A DNA stretch of 64,000 nucleotides from Acidobacteriota bacterium (GTDB taxonomy: Bacteria; Acidobacteriota; Blastocatellia; RBC074). Under the pieces are notes generated by a model. That model had not been told where the DNA came from, did not search any database, and saw nothing but the letters and a program-made list of their open reading frames with translations. The stretch's first letter is position 1. Each line of letters begins with the position of its first letter. Both the position numbers and the translations under genes were made by a program. This document shows positions 38,709 through 47,326 of the stretch, piece by piece. Location: positions 52,962 through 116,961 of the forward strand of contig JAFDVI010000030.1 of the NCBI GenBank assembly GCA_018269055.1. Direction: 5' to 3'.

Positions 38709-39380
38709 ACGGTTGCGGTACTGACTTTGATAAAATGCGCGGAAATATCCGTACATTGACCAACACGAAGAAATCACTACCAACCATAACAGACCACGCC
38801 CAACGCCATAAAACAGCACACGCCAATCCAGCCAGTTCATTTCCGCCGGGCCGAAGAAATGGACCAAAGCCGTGCTCATTTCCGGCACTGTCCAAAATGC
38901 AATGATCGGGAAGGCTTTGGTTTCGACCGGCGGGCCGCCGTTGACCGATGAAGTAATCAAAAACGAAATGGTCACGACCTGAGAAAACATCTTGAATTTG
39001 CCAGCTTTTGACGCCGGGATCGTCCAGCCTTCGGCTGCAGCGACGGCTCGCAAGCCGGACACGGCAAATTCACGCCCGATGACAATCACTACCGCCCAAG
39101 CCGGGGCCAACCGGTTTTCGACCAGGGAAATAAATGCGGCAGAAATCAGTAATTTGTCGGCAATGGGGTCGAGCAAGATACCAAACTTGGAAACCTGACC
39201 GCGTTTTCGCGCCAGCCAGCCGTCAATGGCATCGGTACAGGCGGCAAACAGAAACAAACTTACCCCGGCAATATGTTGCGGCAATCCAACATAATCTTCG
39301 GAAAATCTTGTCAGCAGCACAACGACCAACAGCGGCACGATGAAAATTCGCAGGAGTGTGAGCAAATTTGGAAGGTTCAT
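38706..39380 (-). CDS. pgsA: CDP-diacylglycerol--glycerol-3-phosphate 3-phosphatidyltransferase
   Basis: A 224-residue integral membrane enzyme that makes phosphatidylglycerol phosphate from CDP-diacylglycerol. The CDP-alcohol phosphotransferase signature is complete: DAIDG..AR, eight residues, then G...DP..D (region about 50-73). Several membrane segments surround it. The ATG is at 39380. The upstream side is the inverted-repeat element beside nadE. Confidence 0.93.
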   Translation of the reverse strand: MNLPNLLTLLRIFIVPLLVVVLLTRFSEDYVGLPQHIAGVSLFLFAACTDAIDGWLARKRGQVSKFGILLDPIADKLLISAAFISLVENRLAPAWAVVIVIGREFAVSGLRAVAAAEGWTIPASKAGKFKMFSQVVTISFLITSSVNGGPPVETKAFPIIAFWTVPEMSTALVHFFGPAEMNWLDWRVLFYGVGRGLLWLVVISSCWSMYGYFRAFYQSQYRNR

Positions 39381-39391
39381 GTCGGGTTCGC

Positions 39392-39461
39392 AGTTCGCAG
39401 TTCACAGTTCACAGCAGCCGCCAATCTAACACCGCGAACTGTGAACTGTGAACTGCGAACT
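39392..39461. repeat. Intergenic inverted repeat of AACTGTGAACTGCGAACT type
   Basis: A perfect 23-bp inverted repeat (39392-39414 with 39439-39461) built from AACTGTG/AACTGCG units. It overlaps the first bases of the nadE stop codon. The same kind of element occurs at 56772-56837. Confidence 0.8.
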
Positions 39462-41208
39462 AGCCGCGAAACTTATTTGTGATCGGCATGCGGCGGTCGC
39501 GGCCAAAAGCTCGCGGAGTGATTCTGACGCCGGGTGCTGCCTGACGGCGTTTGTATTCGTTGAGGTCAACCAGTCGTGCGATGCGACGAACAGTTGGTTC
39601 GTCAAAGCCTTCAGCAATGATGGCCTCAATACTCAGGTCCTGTTCGACATATAAATCCAGAATCGCATCCAGCACGTCGTAAGGCGGCAGCGAATCGGTG
39701 TCCTTCTGATCTTCGCGTAGTTCGGCGGAAGGTGGGCGGGTGAGGATGTATTCGGGTATCAATTCGCTGCCGTCGCGCCGATTCAGGTAATTGCAGAGTT
39801 CGTACACCAGCATTTTCGGCACGTCTTTGATAACGGCATAACCTCCGCACATATCTCCGTACAACGTGCAATAGCCGACGCTGACTTCACTTTTGTTTCC
39901 GGTGGTCAGCACCATCGAACCGAATTTGTTCGACACGGCCATCAGGATATTTCCGCGAACACGCGCCTGGATATTTTCTTCGGCGACACCCATTGGCGTC
40001 CCGGCAAACACGGGATTGAGCATCGTCAGGTATTGTTTGAACGTCTGTTCAATCGGAATGATGTGAAAGGCGACGCCCAGATTCTTGGCCAACGCTTCGG
40101 CATCACGAGCACTTTCACTCGACGAATACCGCGTCGGCATAAAGACGCAAGTCACATTTTCCGCGCCGAGCGCGTCCACGGCGACGCACGCAACCAGCGC
40201 CGAATCCACGCCGCCTGACAAACCGATGACGACGCTTTTGAATCCGTTCTTCAAAACATAATCGCGCGTGCCGACGACCAGGGCTTTGTACACTTCCTCT
40301 GGGAGCGCAGGCTTCCCAGCCTGCAAGCTCGCTGAACTCGCGATTTCTTTTTCAGGCGACTGTTTTTCAAAAAAGGCCGCTCGTAATTCGATTCGTTCAA
40401 CATTGATCCCCTGACTGGCAACGTCAATGCGATCCTGCCGCCGTCGCGGATCGTGAAGTCGTTCGTTGAACACACGTTCGGCGTTGATGTCGGCAACAAT
40501 CAAATCTTCTTCAAACAGTTTGCCGCGCGCGACGATTTGGCCCCGTTCATTGATGACCAGGCTTTGCCCGTCGAAAACCAATTCATCCTGCCCGCCGATC
40601 AAATTCACATAGGCCAGCGCGACCGCATTGTCTTCGGCGCGCGTAGCCAGCATACGCTCACGGTCTTTGCCTTTGCCCGCGTGGTACGGCGAAGCCGAAA
40701 TGTTGATGATGATTTGCGCTCCGGCCAACGCCTGCACCTGCGTCGGGCCGCCCGGATACCAGATGTCTTCGCAAATGTTCACGCCGAACAGCACATCGCC
40801 ATACGCAAAAATCGGAGCGCTTTGCCCGGCGTCAAAATACCGGTATTCATCAAACACGCTGTAATTCGGCAGGAAGTTTTTGCGGTACACGGCTTTCAGT
40901 TCGCCATCGCAAATCACCGCCGCCGCGTTGTGAATGTCGGTCGTGCGATCCACAAAACCAACGATGGAGATGATGCCGGTCGAAGCGGCAATGACTTCAT
41001 TTAGGGCTTTGCGGTTGGCGGTGATGAACTGCGGTTTGAGCAGCAAATCTTCCGGCGGGTATCCGGTCAACGCCAGTTCAGGCACGGCGACGACGTCAGC
41101 ACCAGCGCGTTTGGCTTGCTCGATATAGGCAATGATTTTGGCTGTATTGCCGGCAAAATCGCCGACCGTCGTGTTGATCTGCGCGAGTGCGATACGAATG
41201 GTAGACAT
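39460..41208 (-). CDS. nadE: Glutamine-dependent NAD+ synthetase
   Basis: A 582-residue two-domain enzyme making NAD+ from deamido-NAD+, ATP and glutamine. The N-terminal nitrilase-type glutaminase (about 1-265) has the Glu in VPELALTGYPPEDLL, the Lys in YRKNFLPNY and the Cys in VNICEDIWYPGG. The C-terminal synthetase (from about 305) has the ATP P-loop IGLSGGVDSAL. Between them, about residues 293-304 (ASLQAGKPALPE) are encoded by a copy of a dispersed repeat, in frame. Start ATG at 41208. Confidence 0.95.
   Translation of the reverse strand: MSTIRIALAQINTTVGDFAGNTAKIIAYIEQAKRAGADVVAVPELALTGYPPEDLLLKPQFITANRKALNEVIAASTGIISIVGFVDRTTDIHNAAAVICDGELKAVYRKNFLPNYSVFDEYRYFDAGQSAPIFAYGDVLFGVNICEDIWYPGGPTQVQALAGAQIIINISASPYHAGKGKDRERMLATRAEDNAVALAYVNLIGGQDELVFDGQSLVINERGQIVARGKLFEEDLIVADINAERVFNERLHDPRRRQDRIDVASQGINVERIELRAAFFEKQSPEKEIASSASLQAGKPALPEEVYKALVVGTRDYVLKNGFKSVVIGLSGGVDSALVACVAVDALGAENVTCVFMPTRYSSSESARDAEALAKNLGVAFHIIPIEQTFKQYLTMLNPVFAGTPMGVAEENIQARVRGNILMAVSNKFGSMVLTTGNKSEVSVGYCTLYGDMCGGYAVIKDVPKMLVYELCNYLNRRDGSELIPEYILTRPPSAELREDQKDTDSLPPYDVLDAILDLYVEQDLSIEAIIAEGFDEPTVRRIARLVDLNEYKRRQAAPGVRITPRAFGRDRRMPITNKFRG
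40298..40333. repeat. Dispersed repeat inside nadE
   Basis: The sequence CTGGGAGCGCAGGCTTCCCA followed by GCCTGC has interlocked inverted parts (CTGGGA/TCCCAG and GCAGGC/GCCTGC). I recognise this as a common dispersed intergenic repeat type in acidobacterial and related genomes. Here it encodes linker residues in NadE without breaking the frame. Confidence 0.65.
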
Positions 41209-41232
41209 GGCGGTGTAAGGATCATCAAAGAA

Positions 41233-41442
41233 TCAGGCAAAAACCAAACGGCCTTTTGGTTCTGGAATGGGACGATTTAACTCTCTTGCAGTCTCAATCC
41301 ATTCCCGAATCACAACCTCTGCATTGGCTATGGCTTCGCTATAGGTTTGCCCGTCTGCAGCGCAACCAGCAAGTTCAGGGACCTCCGCTATGAACGCGTC
41401 ATCTTCCTCACTCCAATAAATAATGATTTCATACTTCGTCAT
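41233..41442 (-). CDS. hicB: HicB-family antitoxin
   Basis: A 69-residue HicB-type partial-RNaseH-fold protein (YWSEEDDAFIAEVPELAGCAADG, then EAIANAEVVIREWIE). No C-terminal DNA-binding domain is present, as in short HicB forms. Its ATG overlaps the hicA end by 14 bases. It neutralises HicA. Confidence 0.88.
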   Translation of the reverse strand: MTKYEIIIYWSEEDDAFIAEVPELAGCAADGQTYSEAIANAEVVIREWIETARELNRPIPEPKGRLVFA

Positions 41443-41707
41443 CGTTATCCTCGCTTACTTCATCTGCAATTTCATATTTCAAAATGACCGTGCGAACTTG
41501 TTTAACCTGGTATGCCTTAGCCTGCGCTCCTTTTGGTTGCAGATTCAGGATTTCTTCGATTCCAACTCTCGAAAAGATGTGATGGTCGCCGCGAATTCTT
41601 TCCACAAAACTGAGCGCTTTCAACAAATGGCAAAGATCATTGAAATTTATGTTGGCATCAGAAGTGCCGCGTAAAATTTTATCTAGCAATTTATCACGAC
41701 GTCCCAT
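41429..41707 (-). CDS. hicA: HicA-family mRNA-interferase toxin
   Basis: A 92-residue protein with a dsRBD-like HicA fold: FNDLCHLLKALSFVERIRGDHHIFSR carries the catalytic His (second of the HH pair), and LNLQPKGAQAKAYQVKQVR follows. HicA cleaves mRNA. The C-terminus is longer and more acidic than usual. It precedes hicB on the same strand, the normal order. Confidence 0.85.
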   Translation of the reverse strand: MGRRDKLLDKILRGTSDANINFNDLCHLLKALSFVERIRGDHHIFSRVGIEEILNLQPKGAQAKAYQVKQVRTVILKYEIADEVSEDNDDEV

Positions 41708-41710
41708 ACC

Positions 41711-41980
41711 TCAATCCGTCACTTCAACCGTATCAATGATGCCGACGATGGCGGCGTCCACAGGGCGATCTTTCATCCCTTCAGCCATGCGGGCGCTGCT
41801 GCCGGAAACGACGATGACTTTTTCGCGGTACCCAGCGCCGACGGTGTCAATCGCCAGCAAATAGCTGCTTTCGTCTTCGCCGGTCAGCGTGATTGGTCGA
41901 ACGAGCAGCAGCTTGCAGCCTTCCAGCCGCGGATCTTTGCGCGTGGCGACGACGTTGCCAATGATGCGTCCAATAATCAT
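41711..41980 (-). CDS. EutN/CcmL-family microcompartment vertex protein
   Basis: An 89-residue BMC-P pentamer subunit that caps the corners of a protein shell (MIIGRIIGNVVATRKDPRLEG, AIDTVGAGYREKVIVVSGSSAR, VDAAIVGIID). I start it at the ATG at 41980; the frame upstream runs through an inverted repeat and is not coding. Its stop is 3 bases from the hicA start. Confidence 0.9.
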   Translation of the reverse strand: MIIGRIIGNVVATRKDPRLEGCKLLLVRPITLTGEDESSYLLAIDTVGAGYREKVIVVSGSSARMAEGMKDRPVDAAIVGIIDTVEVTD

Positions 41981-41989
41981 TTTGATTGC

Positions 41990-42055
41990 GGATTGAGGAA
42001 TGCGGATTGCGGATTTTCTGCGGCTGGGTTCAACCAAATCCGCATTCCTCAATCC
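41990..42055. repeat. Inverted repeat between the two shell-protein genes
   Basis: Perfect 19-bp arms (41990-42008 with 42037-42055) containing GGATTGAGGAATGCGGATT; the flanks extend the match imperfectly. It resembles other intergenic palindromes in the window. Confidence 0.7.
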
Positions 42056-42071
42056 GAATTCCGCAATTGAA

Positions 42072-42362
42072 TTACTTCAGCCCTCTGGATTGCGGCGCGA
42101 CCGGCAGAGCATCGTCCACAGAAGAATGCGGACGCGGGATGACGTGCACGCTAACCAGTTCGCCCACGCGGCGAGCGGCGGCGGCTCCTGCGTCCGTCGC
42201 GGCTTTGACCGCCGCGACGTCTCCGCGAACGATGGCGGTGACAAATCCTCCGCCGATTTTTTCATAACCAACCAGCGTCACATTGGCCGCTTTGACCATC
42301 GCGTCCGACGCTTCGATCATCGCGACCAAGCCTTTTGTTTCAATCATTCCGAGTGCTTCCAT
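42072..42362 (-). CDS. BMC-domain shell protein (hexamer type)
   Basis: A 96-residue single-BMC-domain protein of the PduA/EutM type: ALGMIETKGLVAMIEASDAMVKAA, the central VGYEKIGGGFVTAIVRGDVAAVKAA, and a C-terminal IPRPH. It forms flat hexamers that tile a microcompartment facet. AAGGAGC precedes the ATG. Lies 58 bases after the aldolase gene. Confidence 0.93.
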   Translation of the reverse strand: MEALGMIETKGLVAMIEASDAMVKAANVTLVGYEKIGGGFVTAIVRGDVAAVKAATDAGAAAARRVGELVSVHVIPRPHSSVDDALPVAPQSRGLK

Positions 42363-42420
42363 TGTCCTAGCTCCTTAGTTCAAAAACCCGTTCCGTATTG
42401 GCCACGGTACTGAATTCTCT

Positions 42421-43203
42421 TTAGCGATTCAACAATTGCGCCGACTGCGTTAGCAATTCCACCAACTCTGCGCGCGTCAAAGTAATCTCTCCATCCCTCA
42501 TTCCCTCTGTCCCTCTATCTCCGACACCGCACACCTGGCCAGCGCGCGCTTCAAACGGCATCACACCGTTTCGCTCGCGAATCTCGAACAGCTTGGGAAT
42601 CGCCCGATCCGGAATGGTGTTTTCATTACCAAGCGAGCGCGCAATGAAACTGATTTTGCAGGTGTGTTCCAGCGTTTCCAGCTTGTTGAAGGCGTGCTCC
42701 AAGGTTCCGGCGTAGGCCACAGCTCCGTGGTTAGCCATCAACAGCGCGTCGTGAAATTCCAGGTATGGTTCAATCGCGTCGGTCAGTTCGCGCGTCGAAG
42801 GCGTTCCATAAGCCGCGAGCGGCACGCAGCCCAAAGTCAAAACGACTTCCGACAAAATCGCCTTGCTCAAACTCAAACCTGCGACGGCAAAGCCGGTAGC
42901 GTGCGGCGGATGCGCATGCACGACGGCGTGAATGTCCGGGCGATGCTGGTAAATCACGCGGTGCATCGGCCATTCCGAAGAAACTTTGTATTCCGAAGGT
43001 TCCAGCGGATTGCCGTCCAAATCCACAGTGACCATCATTTCCGGCGTCATCCAGCCTTTGCTGACCGCCGATGGCGTCGCGATGCAGCGATTTTCGCCAA
43101 CGCGCACGCTGATGTTGCCGTCGCCTGCCACCAGCAAGCCTCGGTCATAACATCGCGTGGCGATCTGGACAATCTGTTCTTTGATCTTCTGTTCGTCTAC
43201 CAT
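42421..43203 (-). CDS. Class II aldolase (fuculose-phosphate aldolase-like)
   Basis: A 260-residue zinc-dependent class II aldolase/adducin-family enzyme: zinc His pair in VVHAHPPHATGF, further MANHGAVAY with the third His region. Family members split fuculose-1-phosphate or rhamnulose-1-phosphate into DHAP and lactaldehyde. Its position between rex and shell genes suggests the aldehyde is handled inside the compartment. The start is three bases after the rex stop, so translation is probably coupled. Confidence 0.88.
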   Translation of the reverse strand: MVDEQKIKEQIVQIATRCYDRGLLVAGDGNISVRVGENRCIATPSAVSKGWMTPEMMVTVDLDGNPLEPSEYKVSSEWPMHRVIYQHRPDIHAVVHAHPPHATGFAVAGLSLSKAILSEVVLTLGCVPLAAYGTPSTRELTDAIEPYLEFHDALLMANHGAVAYAGTLEHAFNKLETLEHTCKISFIARSLGNENTIPDRAIPKLFEIRERNGVMPFEARAGQVCGVGDRGTEGMRDGEITLTRAELVELLTQSAQLLNR

Positions 43204-43206
43204 TTT

Positions 43207-43905
43207 CTATTTAGCTGCACTTGCAACAGCGTCTTGCCGCAAAAATTCTCTGTCCCCGATGTTGATGGCATCCGCGCTGGGGTTGGCCAGGAAATACGAC
43301 AGACTTTCCAGTGAAATCGTCAGGTCAACGTTCTTCACTTTCACGCCGGGTTTGGGATTCAGATGCACCGGCGCGAAATTCAAAATGGCGCGAACTCCGG
43401 CGTTGGTAACCTCTTCCAGAACCCGTTCGGCGGCAGAGGCCGTGACGGCAATGATGACGATTTCAATGCCTTCGCGCTGAATCGCTTCGACCAGTTTTTG
43501 TGTGTTTTGAATTTCCAGGCCGATGCGCGTGCGGTTGCCGATTTTGGCCGGGTCATCGTCAAACAAGCCTGCGATTTCAAAATTGCCCTGATTGAAGCCG
43601 TGATAATTGGCCAGCGCCGTTCCCAAATTTCCAAGCCCGACTATCGCGACTTTGCGTTTGGCGGTCAGCCCCAGAATTGTTGTCAGGTGATTGCGCAACT
43701 CTCCGACGTTGTATCCAACGCCGCGCACTCCGAACTCGCCAAAATAAGCCAGGTCTTTGCGAATCTGCGCCGAGTTGAGGTTGAACTGTTCCGCCATTGT
43801 CTTGGAAGAAATGGCTTCCACTCCAGCCGCCGCAAGTTCGTTCAAACATCGCAAATAAACCGACAAGCGGTTGGTCGTCAGTTCTGAAATCTTCTCTGTT
43901 TTCAT
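43207..43905 (-). CDS. rex: Redox-sensing transcriptional repressor Rex
   Basis: A 232-residue NADH/NAD+-sensing repressor. The N-terminal winged helix (about 1-80) has SAQIRKDLAYFGEFGVRGVGY, and the Rossmann domain has the VGLGNLG dinucleotide loop. Rex releases DNA when NADH is high. It is the first gene of the aldolase/shell operon and probably controls it (inference). Confidence 0.95.
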   Translation of the reverse strand: MKTEKISELTTNRLSVYLRCLNELAAAGVEAISSKTMAEQFNLNSAQIRKDLAYFGEFGVRGVGYNVGELRNHLTTILGLTAKRKVAIVGLGNLGTALANYHGFNQGNFEIAGLFDDDPAKIGNRTRIGLEIQNTQKLVEAIQREGIEIVIIAVTASAAERVLEEVTNAGVRAILNFAPVHLNPKPGVKVKNVDLTISLESLSYFLANPSADAINIGDREFLRQDAVASAAK

Positions 43906-44040
43906 GCTGTTGGAGCGCCTTCACTCAATCGGAAGCGCACGATAGCGTAGGCTTCAGACGGCTGTCAACTTGGCGTTTTGACAAGACTTGTAGCCCTTCG
44001 TACACTCCGCCCGACTTCAAAATTTTATCGGAGAAACATC

Positions 44041-44649
44041 TTGATCGCGCACATTTCCGGCAAACTGATTCAAAAACAGCCAAATGCTATCATTGTGGAC
44101 GTTGGCGGAGTCGGATACGAATTAAACGTCCCGCTTTCAACATTTTATGGATTGGGTGAAATCGGCGCGAATGTCAGTTTGCGCGTCCACACGCACGTCC
44201 GCGAAGACGCGTTGCAACTGTTCGGCTTTCGCACCGAGGCGGAAAAGAAATTGTTTCTCCTGCTCAACAGCGTTTCGGGCATCGGCCCCAAACTGGCGAT
44301 TACCGTTTTGTCCGGATTGAGCGCCGAAGAATTGATCCAGGCCATTCGCGCCGGTAATTTGACCAAGCTGACGGGCATTCCCGGCGTCGGCAAAAAAACT
44401 GCCGAACGAATGCTGGTGGAATTGAAAGACAAAGTCGCAGCGATTTTGCCGCCGGGTTTGGAAGACGCTACGACTGTCGTGATTGCGCAAACGGGTGACG
44501 CAATGCGCGAAGATGTAATTTCGGCATTAGTCAATCTTGGGTATCCGCGCGCGCAAGCCGAAAAAGCCGTCAACGCCGTGTTAAAACAAACGCCCGACGA
44601 GCGGTTTGAAGCCGTTCTGAAATCCGCGCTTCGCAGTTTGGCAATTTGA
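44041..44649 (+). CDS. ruvA: Holliday junction branch migration protein RuvA
   Basis: A 202-residue RuvA, which binds four-way junctions and loads RuvB. The start is a TTG at 44041 with GGAG seven bases before it, giving the family N-terminus (M)IAHISGKL; the longer frame from 43978 adds residues foreign to the family. Helix-hairpin-helix motifs are SVSGIGPKLA and GIPGVGKKTAERM. The C-terminal domain III ends ALRSLAI. Confidence 0.94.
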   Translation: MIAHISGKLIQKQPNAIIVDVGGVGYELNVPLSTFYGLGEIGANVSLRVHTHVREDALQLFGFRTEAEKKLFLLLNSVSGIGPKLAITVLSGLSAEELIQAIRAGNLTKLTGIPGVGKKTAERMLVELKDKVAAILPPGLEDATTVVIAQTGDAMREDVISALVNLGYPRAQAEKAVNAVLKQTPDERFEAVLKSALRSLAI

Positions 44650-44653
44650 AGCT

Positions 44654-45325
44654 ATGAGAACTCTCAAGAACTTATTTGAAAACAACCGTGCCTGGGCGCA
44701 AGAGATGAAATCGCGGCAGGCTGATTTTTTCGAGCGCCTGTCACAGCAACAATCGCCGGAATATCTGTGGATTGGCTGTTCCGACAGCCGCTTGCCTCCG
44801 AATGAAATCCTGGGCTTGATGCCCGGAGATTTATTCGTTCACCGCAACGTCGCCAATGTCGTTGTTCACACAGACTTTAATTGCTTATCGGTGATGGAAT
44901 ATGCAATCGAAGCGCTGAAAATCAAACATGTCATCGTCTGCGGGCATTACGGCTGCGGTGGAGTTCAGGCGGCATTGCGGAATCTGGAACTAGGATTGAT
45001 TGACAACTGGCTGCGTCACGTTCGCGACGTTCACGACAAACACGAAACTGCTTTGACGCGTATTGCCGACGAATCAAAACGCTGGGACAAGCTTTGCGAA
45101 CTGAACATCGTCGAGCAGGTTCACAACGTCTGCAACACGACTATCGTTCAGCGCGCGTGGAAAACGGGTCAGCAACTTTCCATTCACGGCTGGATTTACA
45201 GTCTGCACGACGGCCTGTTGCGCGATTTGAACATCTGCACGACAAACGCTGAGGAAAGCGAGCCGATTTACAGTGCAGCGATTGAAGCGATTTACGGCGA
45301 TTTCGCCGCAACAACCGCGAACTGA
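44654..45325 (+). CDS. can: Beta-class carbonic anhydrase
   Basis: A 223-residue zinc enzyme interconverting CO2 and bicarbonate. It has the ligand motifs CSDSR (IGCSDSRLPPNEI) and CGHYGCGGV, with the conserved HRNVANVV region between. Full length for the Can type. It lies four bases after ruvA and twelve before ruvB, so it is within their operon. Confidence 0.95.
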   Translation: MRTLKNLFENNRAWAQEMKSRQADFFERLSQQQSPEYLWIGCSDSRLPPNEILGLMPGDLFVHRNVANVVVHTDFNCLSVMEYAIEALKIKHVIVCGHYGCGGVQAALRNLELGLIDNWLRHVRDVHDKHETALTRIADESKRWDKLCELNIVEQVHNVCNTTIVQRAWKTGQQLSIHGWIYSLHDGLLRDLNICTTNAEESEPIYSAAIEAIYGDFAATTAN

Positions 45326-45337
45326 CAAAAACTGGAA

Positions 45338-46381
45338 ATGAGTGATTCAGCATCCACAAGAATTGTCGAAGGAAAAGCTGTTGATGATGAGCAGCAGATT
45401 GAACTGTCGCTGCGTCCGCAATACCTGCGTGAATATATTGGGCAGCGGAAGGTCAAAGACAATCTGAACATCTTCGTCAAAGCGGCGCTGGCTCGTGGCG
45501 AGGCGTTGGATCACGTGTTGCTGAATGGGCCGCCGGGTTTGGGCAAAACGACGTTGGCGGCGATCATCTCGCGCGAGATGGGATCGCAGCTTAAAGTCAC
45601 TGCCGGGCCGGTGATTGAAAAGGCTGGGGATTTGGCGGCGTTGCTGACGAATCTGGAAGCGGGCGATGTGCTCTTTATTGACGAAATTCACCGCTTGCAT
45701 CCGGCCATCGAAGAAATTCTGTATCCCGCAATGGAAGATTACGAACTTGACCTGGTCATCGGCCAAGGGCCTTCGGCGCGTTCGGTGAAACTGGAATTGC
45801 CGCGCTTTACGTTGATCGGCGCGACGACCAGACCAGGATTGATTACCGCGCCCTTGCGAGGGCGCTTCGGTATCAATTTTCATCTCGATTTTTATCCGGT
45901 CGAAGATTTGCTGATCATCGTTGAACGGTCGGCTTCGATTCTGGGGGCGAAGATGGAAGACAGCGGCGCAAAAGCCATCGCGTTGCGTTCGCGCGGAACG
46001 CCGCGCATCGCGAATCGCTTACTTAGACGAGTGCGCGACTTTGCCGAGGTGGAATATGACGGTGTGATTACCGCCGAAGTCGCGACGGATGCGCTGAACC
46101 GCATGGAAGTGGATCGTTTCGGTTTGGATGAAGTGGATCGCAAATTGCTGACGACGATTGTGGAAAAATTCAATGGTGGTCCGGTTGGTGTCAGTACGAT
46201 TTCCGCCGCCATCAATGAAGAGAAAGAGGCAATCGAGGAAATTTACGAGCCGTATCTGATACAGATCGGGTTTCTGAATCGAACGCCTCGCGGTCGCGTG
46301 GTGACTCCGGCGGCTTATCAGCACCTGGGACTTTCCTGGAATCAGACGACGCAGGAACCACAGAAAGATTTGTTTCAGTGA
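45338..46381 (+). CDS. ruvB: Holliday junction branch migration DNA helicase RuvB
   Basis: A 347-residue AAA+ motor for branch migration with RuvA. Features: LRPQYLREYIGQ, Walker A GPPGLGKTTLA, Walker B FIDEIHRLHP, sensor GATTRPGLITAPLRGRFG, and a C-terminal winged helix ending NRTPRGRVVTPAAYQHLG. The stop overlaps the next gene's GTG by three bases. Confidence 0.96.
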   Translation: MSDSASTRIVEGKAVDDEQQIELSLRPQYLREYIGQRKVKDNLNIFVKAALARGEALDHVLLNGPPGLGKTTLAAIISREMGSQLKVTAGPVIEKAGDLAALLTNLEAGDVLFIDEIHRLHPAIEEILYPAMEDYELDLVIGQGPSARSVKLELPRFTLIGATTRPGLITAPLRGRFGINFHLDFYPVEDLLIIVERSASILGAKMEDSGAKAIALRSRGTPRIANRLLRRVRDFAEVEYDGVITAEVATDALNRMEVDRFGLDEVDRKLLTTIVEKFNGGPVGVSTISAAINEEKEAIEEIYEPYLIQIGFLNRTPRGRVVTPAAYQHLGLSWNQTTQEPQKDLFQ

Positions 46382-47319
46382 AGCGAGAGGCGGAAAAGGA
46401 GTTGAAGGCGTCCCCAAACACCGAAGGGTTATGGACTCGGTTCAAAAATCGCGCGCCCTTCACTGCGCGCTTGTTGCTGAACATCAAAAGCCGCGCGACC
46501 AAACGGCGCATTTTGTACACGACGGTCGTTGAGTTCCTGCACAACGACCTGCCAACTTCAGCGGCCGCGATTGCTTACTTTGGCATGTTGGTTCTCTTCC
46601 CTGCGCTGTTGCTGCTGTCTGTTTATTACCGTGAAGCCCTTTTATGGCTGCGTCCGTTCTTTCCCGGCTCGTATGAGTTTGTGCGGCGCAATCTGGACGC
46701 GATGCGGGACGTTTCGGGGAGCATTCTGTTTGCGTCTTTCACCGTGCTGCTGTGGGCAGGCTCGTGGATTTTCAACGTCATTGAACGCACAATCTGTCGC
46801 ATTTGGAACACCCAACCGCGCAAGTTTCTGCACGGACGATTGCTGACCGTTGGAATGATGGCTGCCATCGGAATGTTGCTGCTGGCGTCGTTCCTGCTGA
46901 CTTCAGGGTTGGCTGCGATCCAGGCCGTGGCAGAAAAATCGCAACACGCCAGACTGTGGCTGGCGGAAACGTTCGATTCTGCGCTGCTGCCTTCTGCGCT
47001 GGCGGCGCTGAGCCTGTTGATGACGATTTCTCTGTTGGGCTTGATTTACCGCGTGATGCCAAACACCAAGGTCAAATTGATCGAAGTTTTGCCGGGCGCT
47101 GTGATTGCGGGATTGTTGTGGGAGGCGACGAAATACGCCTTTGCCTGGTTGTTGCCCTATTTCCATTACGACCTGCTTTATGGCTCAATCGGCGCAATGG
47201 TCGCGCTGCTGACCTGGAGCTACGTTTCCAGCTCCATTATGTTCTTTGGGGCGCAGTTGACGTCGGTTCTGCACTGCCTCCACGAAGCCGAAGATCAAAG
47301 CGACGCCGTTGAAAACTGA
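46378..47319 (+). CDS. YihY/BrkB-family inner-membrane protein
   Basis: A 313-residue protein of the YihY/virulence factor BrkB family with about six membrane segments from residue 57 on (family signature SAAAIAYFGMLVLFPALLLLS; later GSIGAMVALLTWSYVSS). The function of the family is unsettled; the old RNase BN label was wrong. It starts with GTG in the overlap with ruvB. Confidence 0.88.
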   Translation: MKREAEKELKASPNTEGLWTRFKNRAPFTARLLLNIKSRATKRRILYTTVVEFLHNDLPTSAAAIAYFGMLVLFPALLLLSVYYREALLWLRPFFPGSYEFVRRNLDAMRDVSGSILFASFTVLLWAGSWIFNVIERTICRIWNTQPRKFLHGRLLTVGMMAAIGMLLLASFLLTSGLAAIQAVAEKSQHARLWLAETFDSALLPSALAALSLLMTISLLGLIYRVMPNTKVKLIEVLPGAVIAGLLWEATKYAFAWLLPYFHYDLLYGSIGAMVALLTWSYVSSSIMFFGAQLTSVLHCLHEAEDQSDAVEN

Positions 47320-47326
47320 TGACGCA

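Noticed and set aside
41711..42052. Longer EutN/CcmL reading frame starting at 42052
   Set aside because: The extra 24 codons come from an intergenic inverted repeat; the conserved start is MIIGRIIGNV at 41980.
43978..44040. Upstream extension of RuvA
   Set aside because: These codons do not match RuvA; TTG at 44041 with GGAG upstream gives the conserved start.
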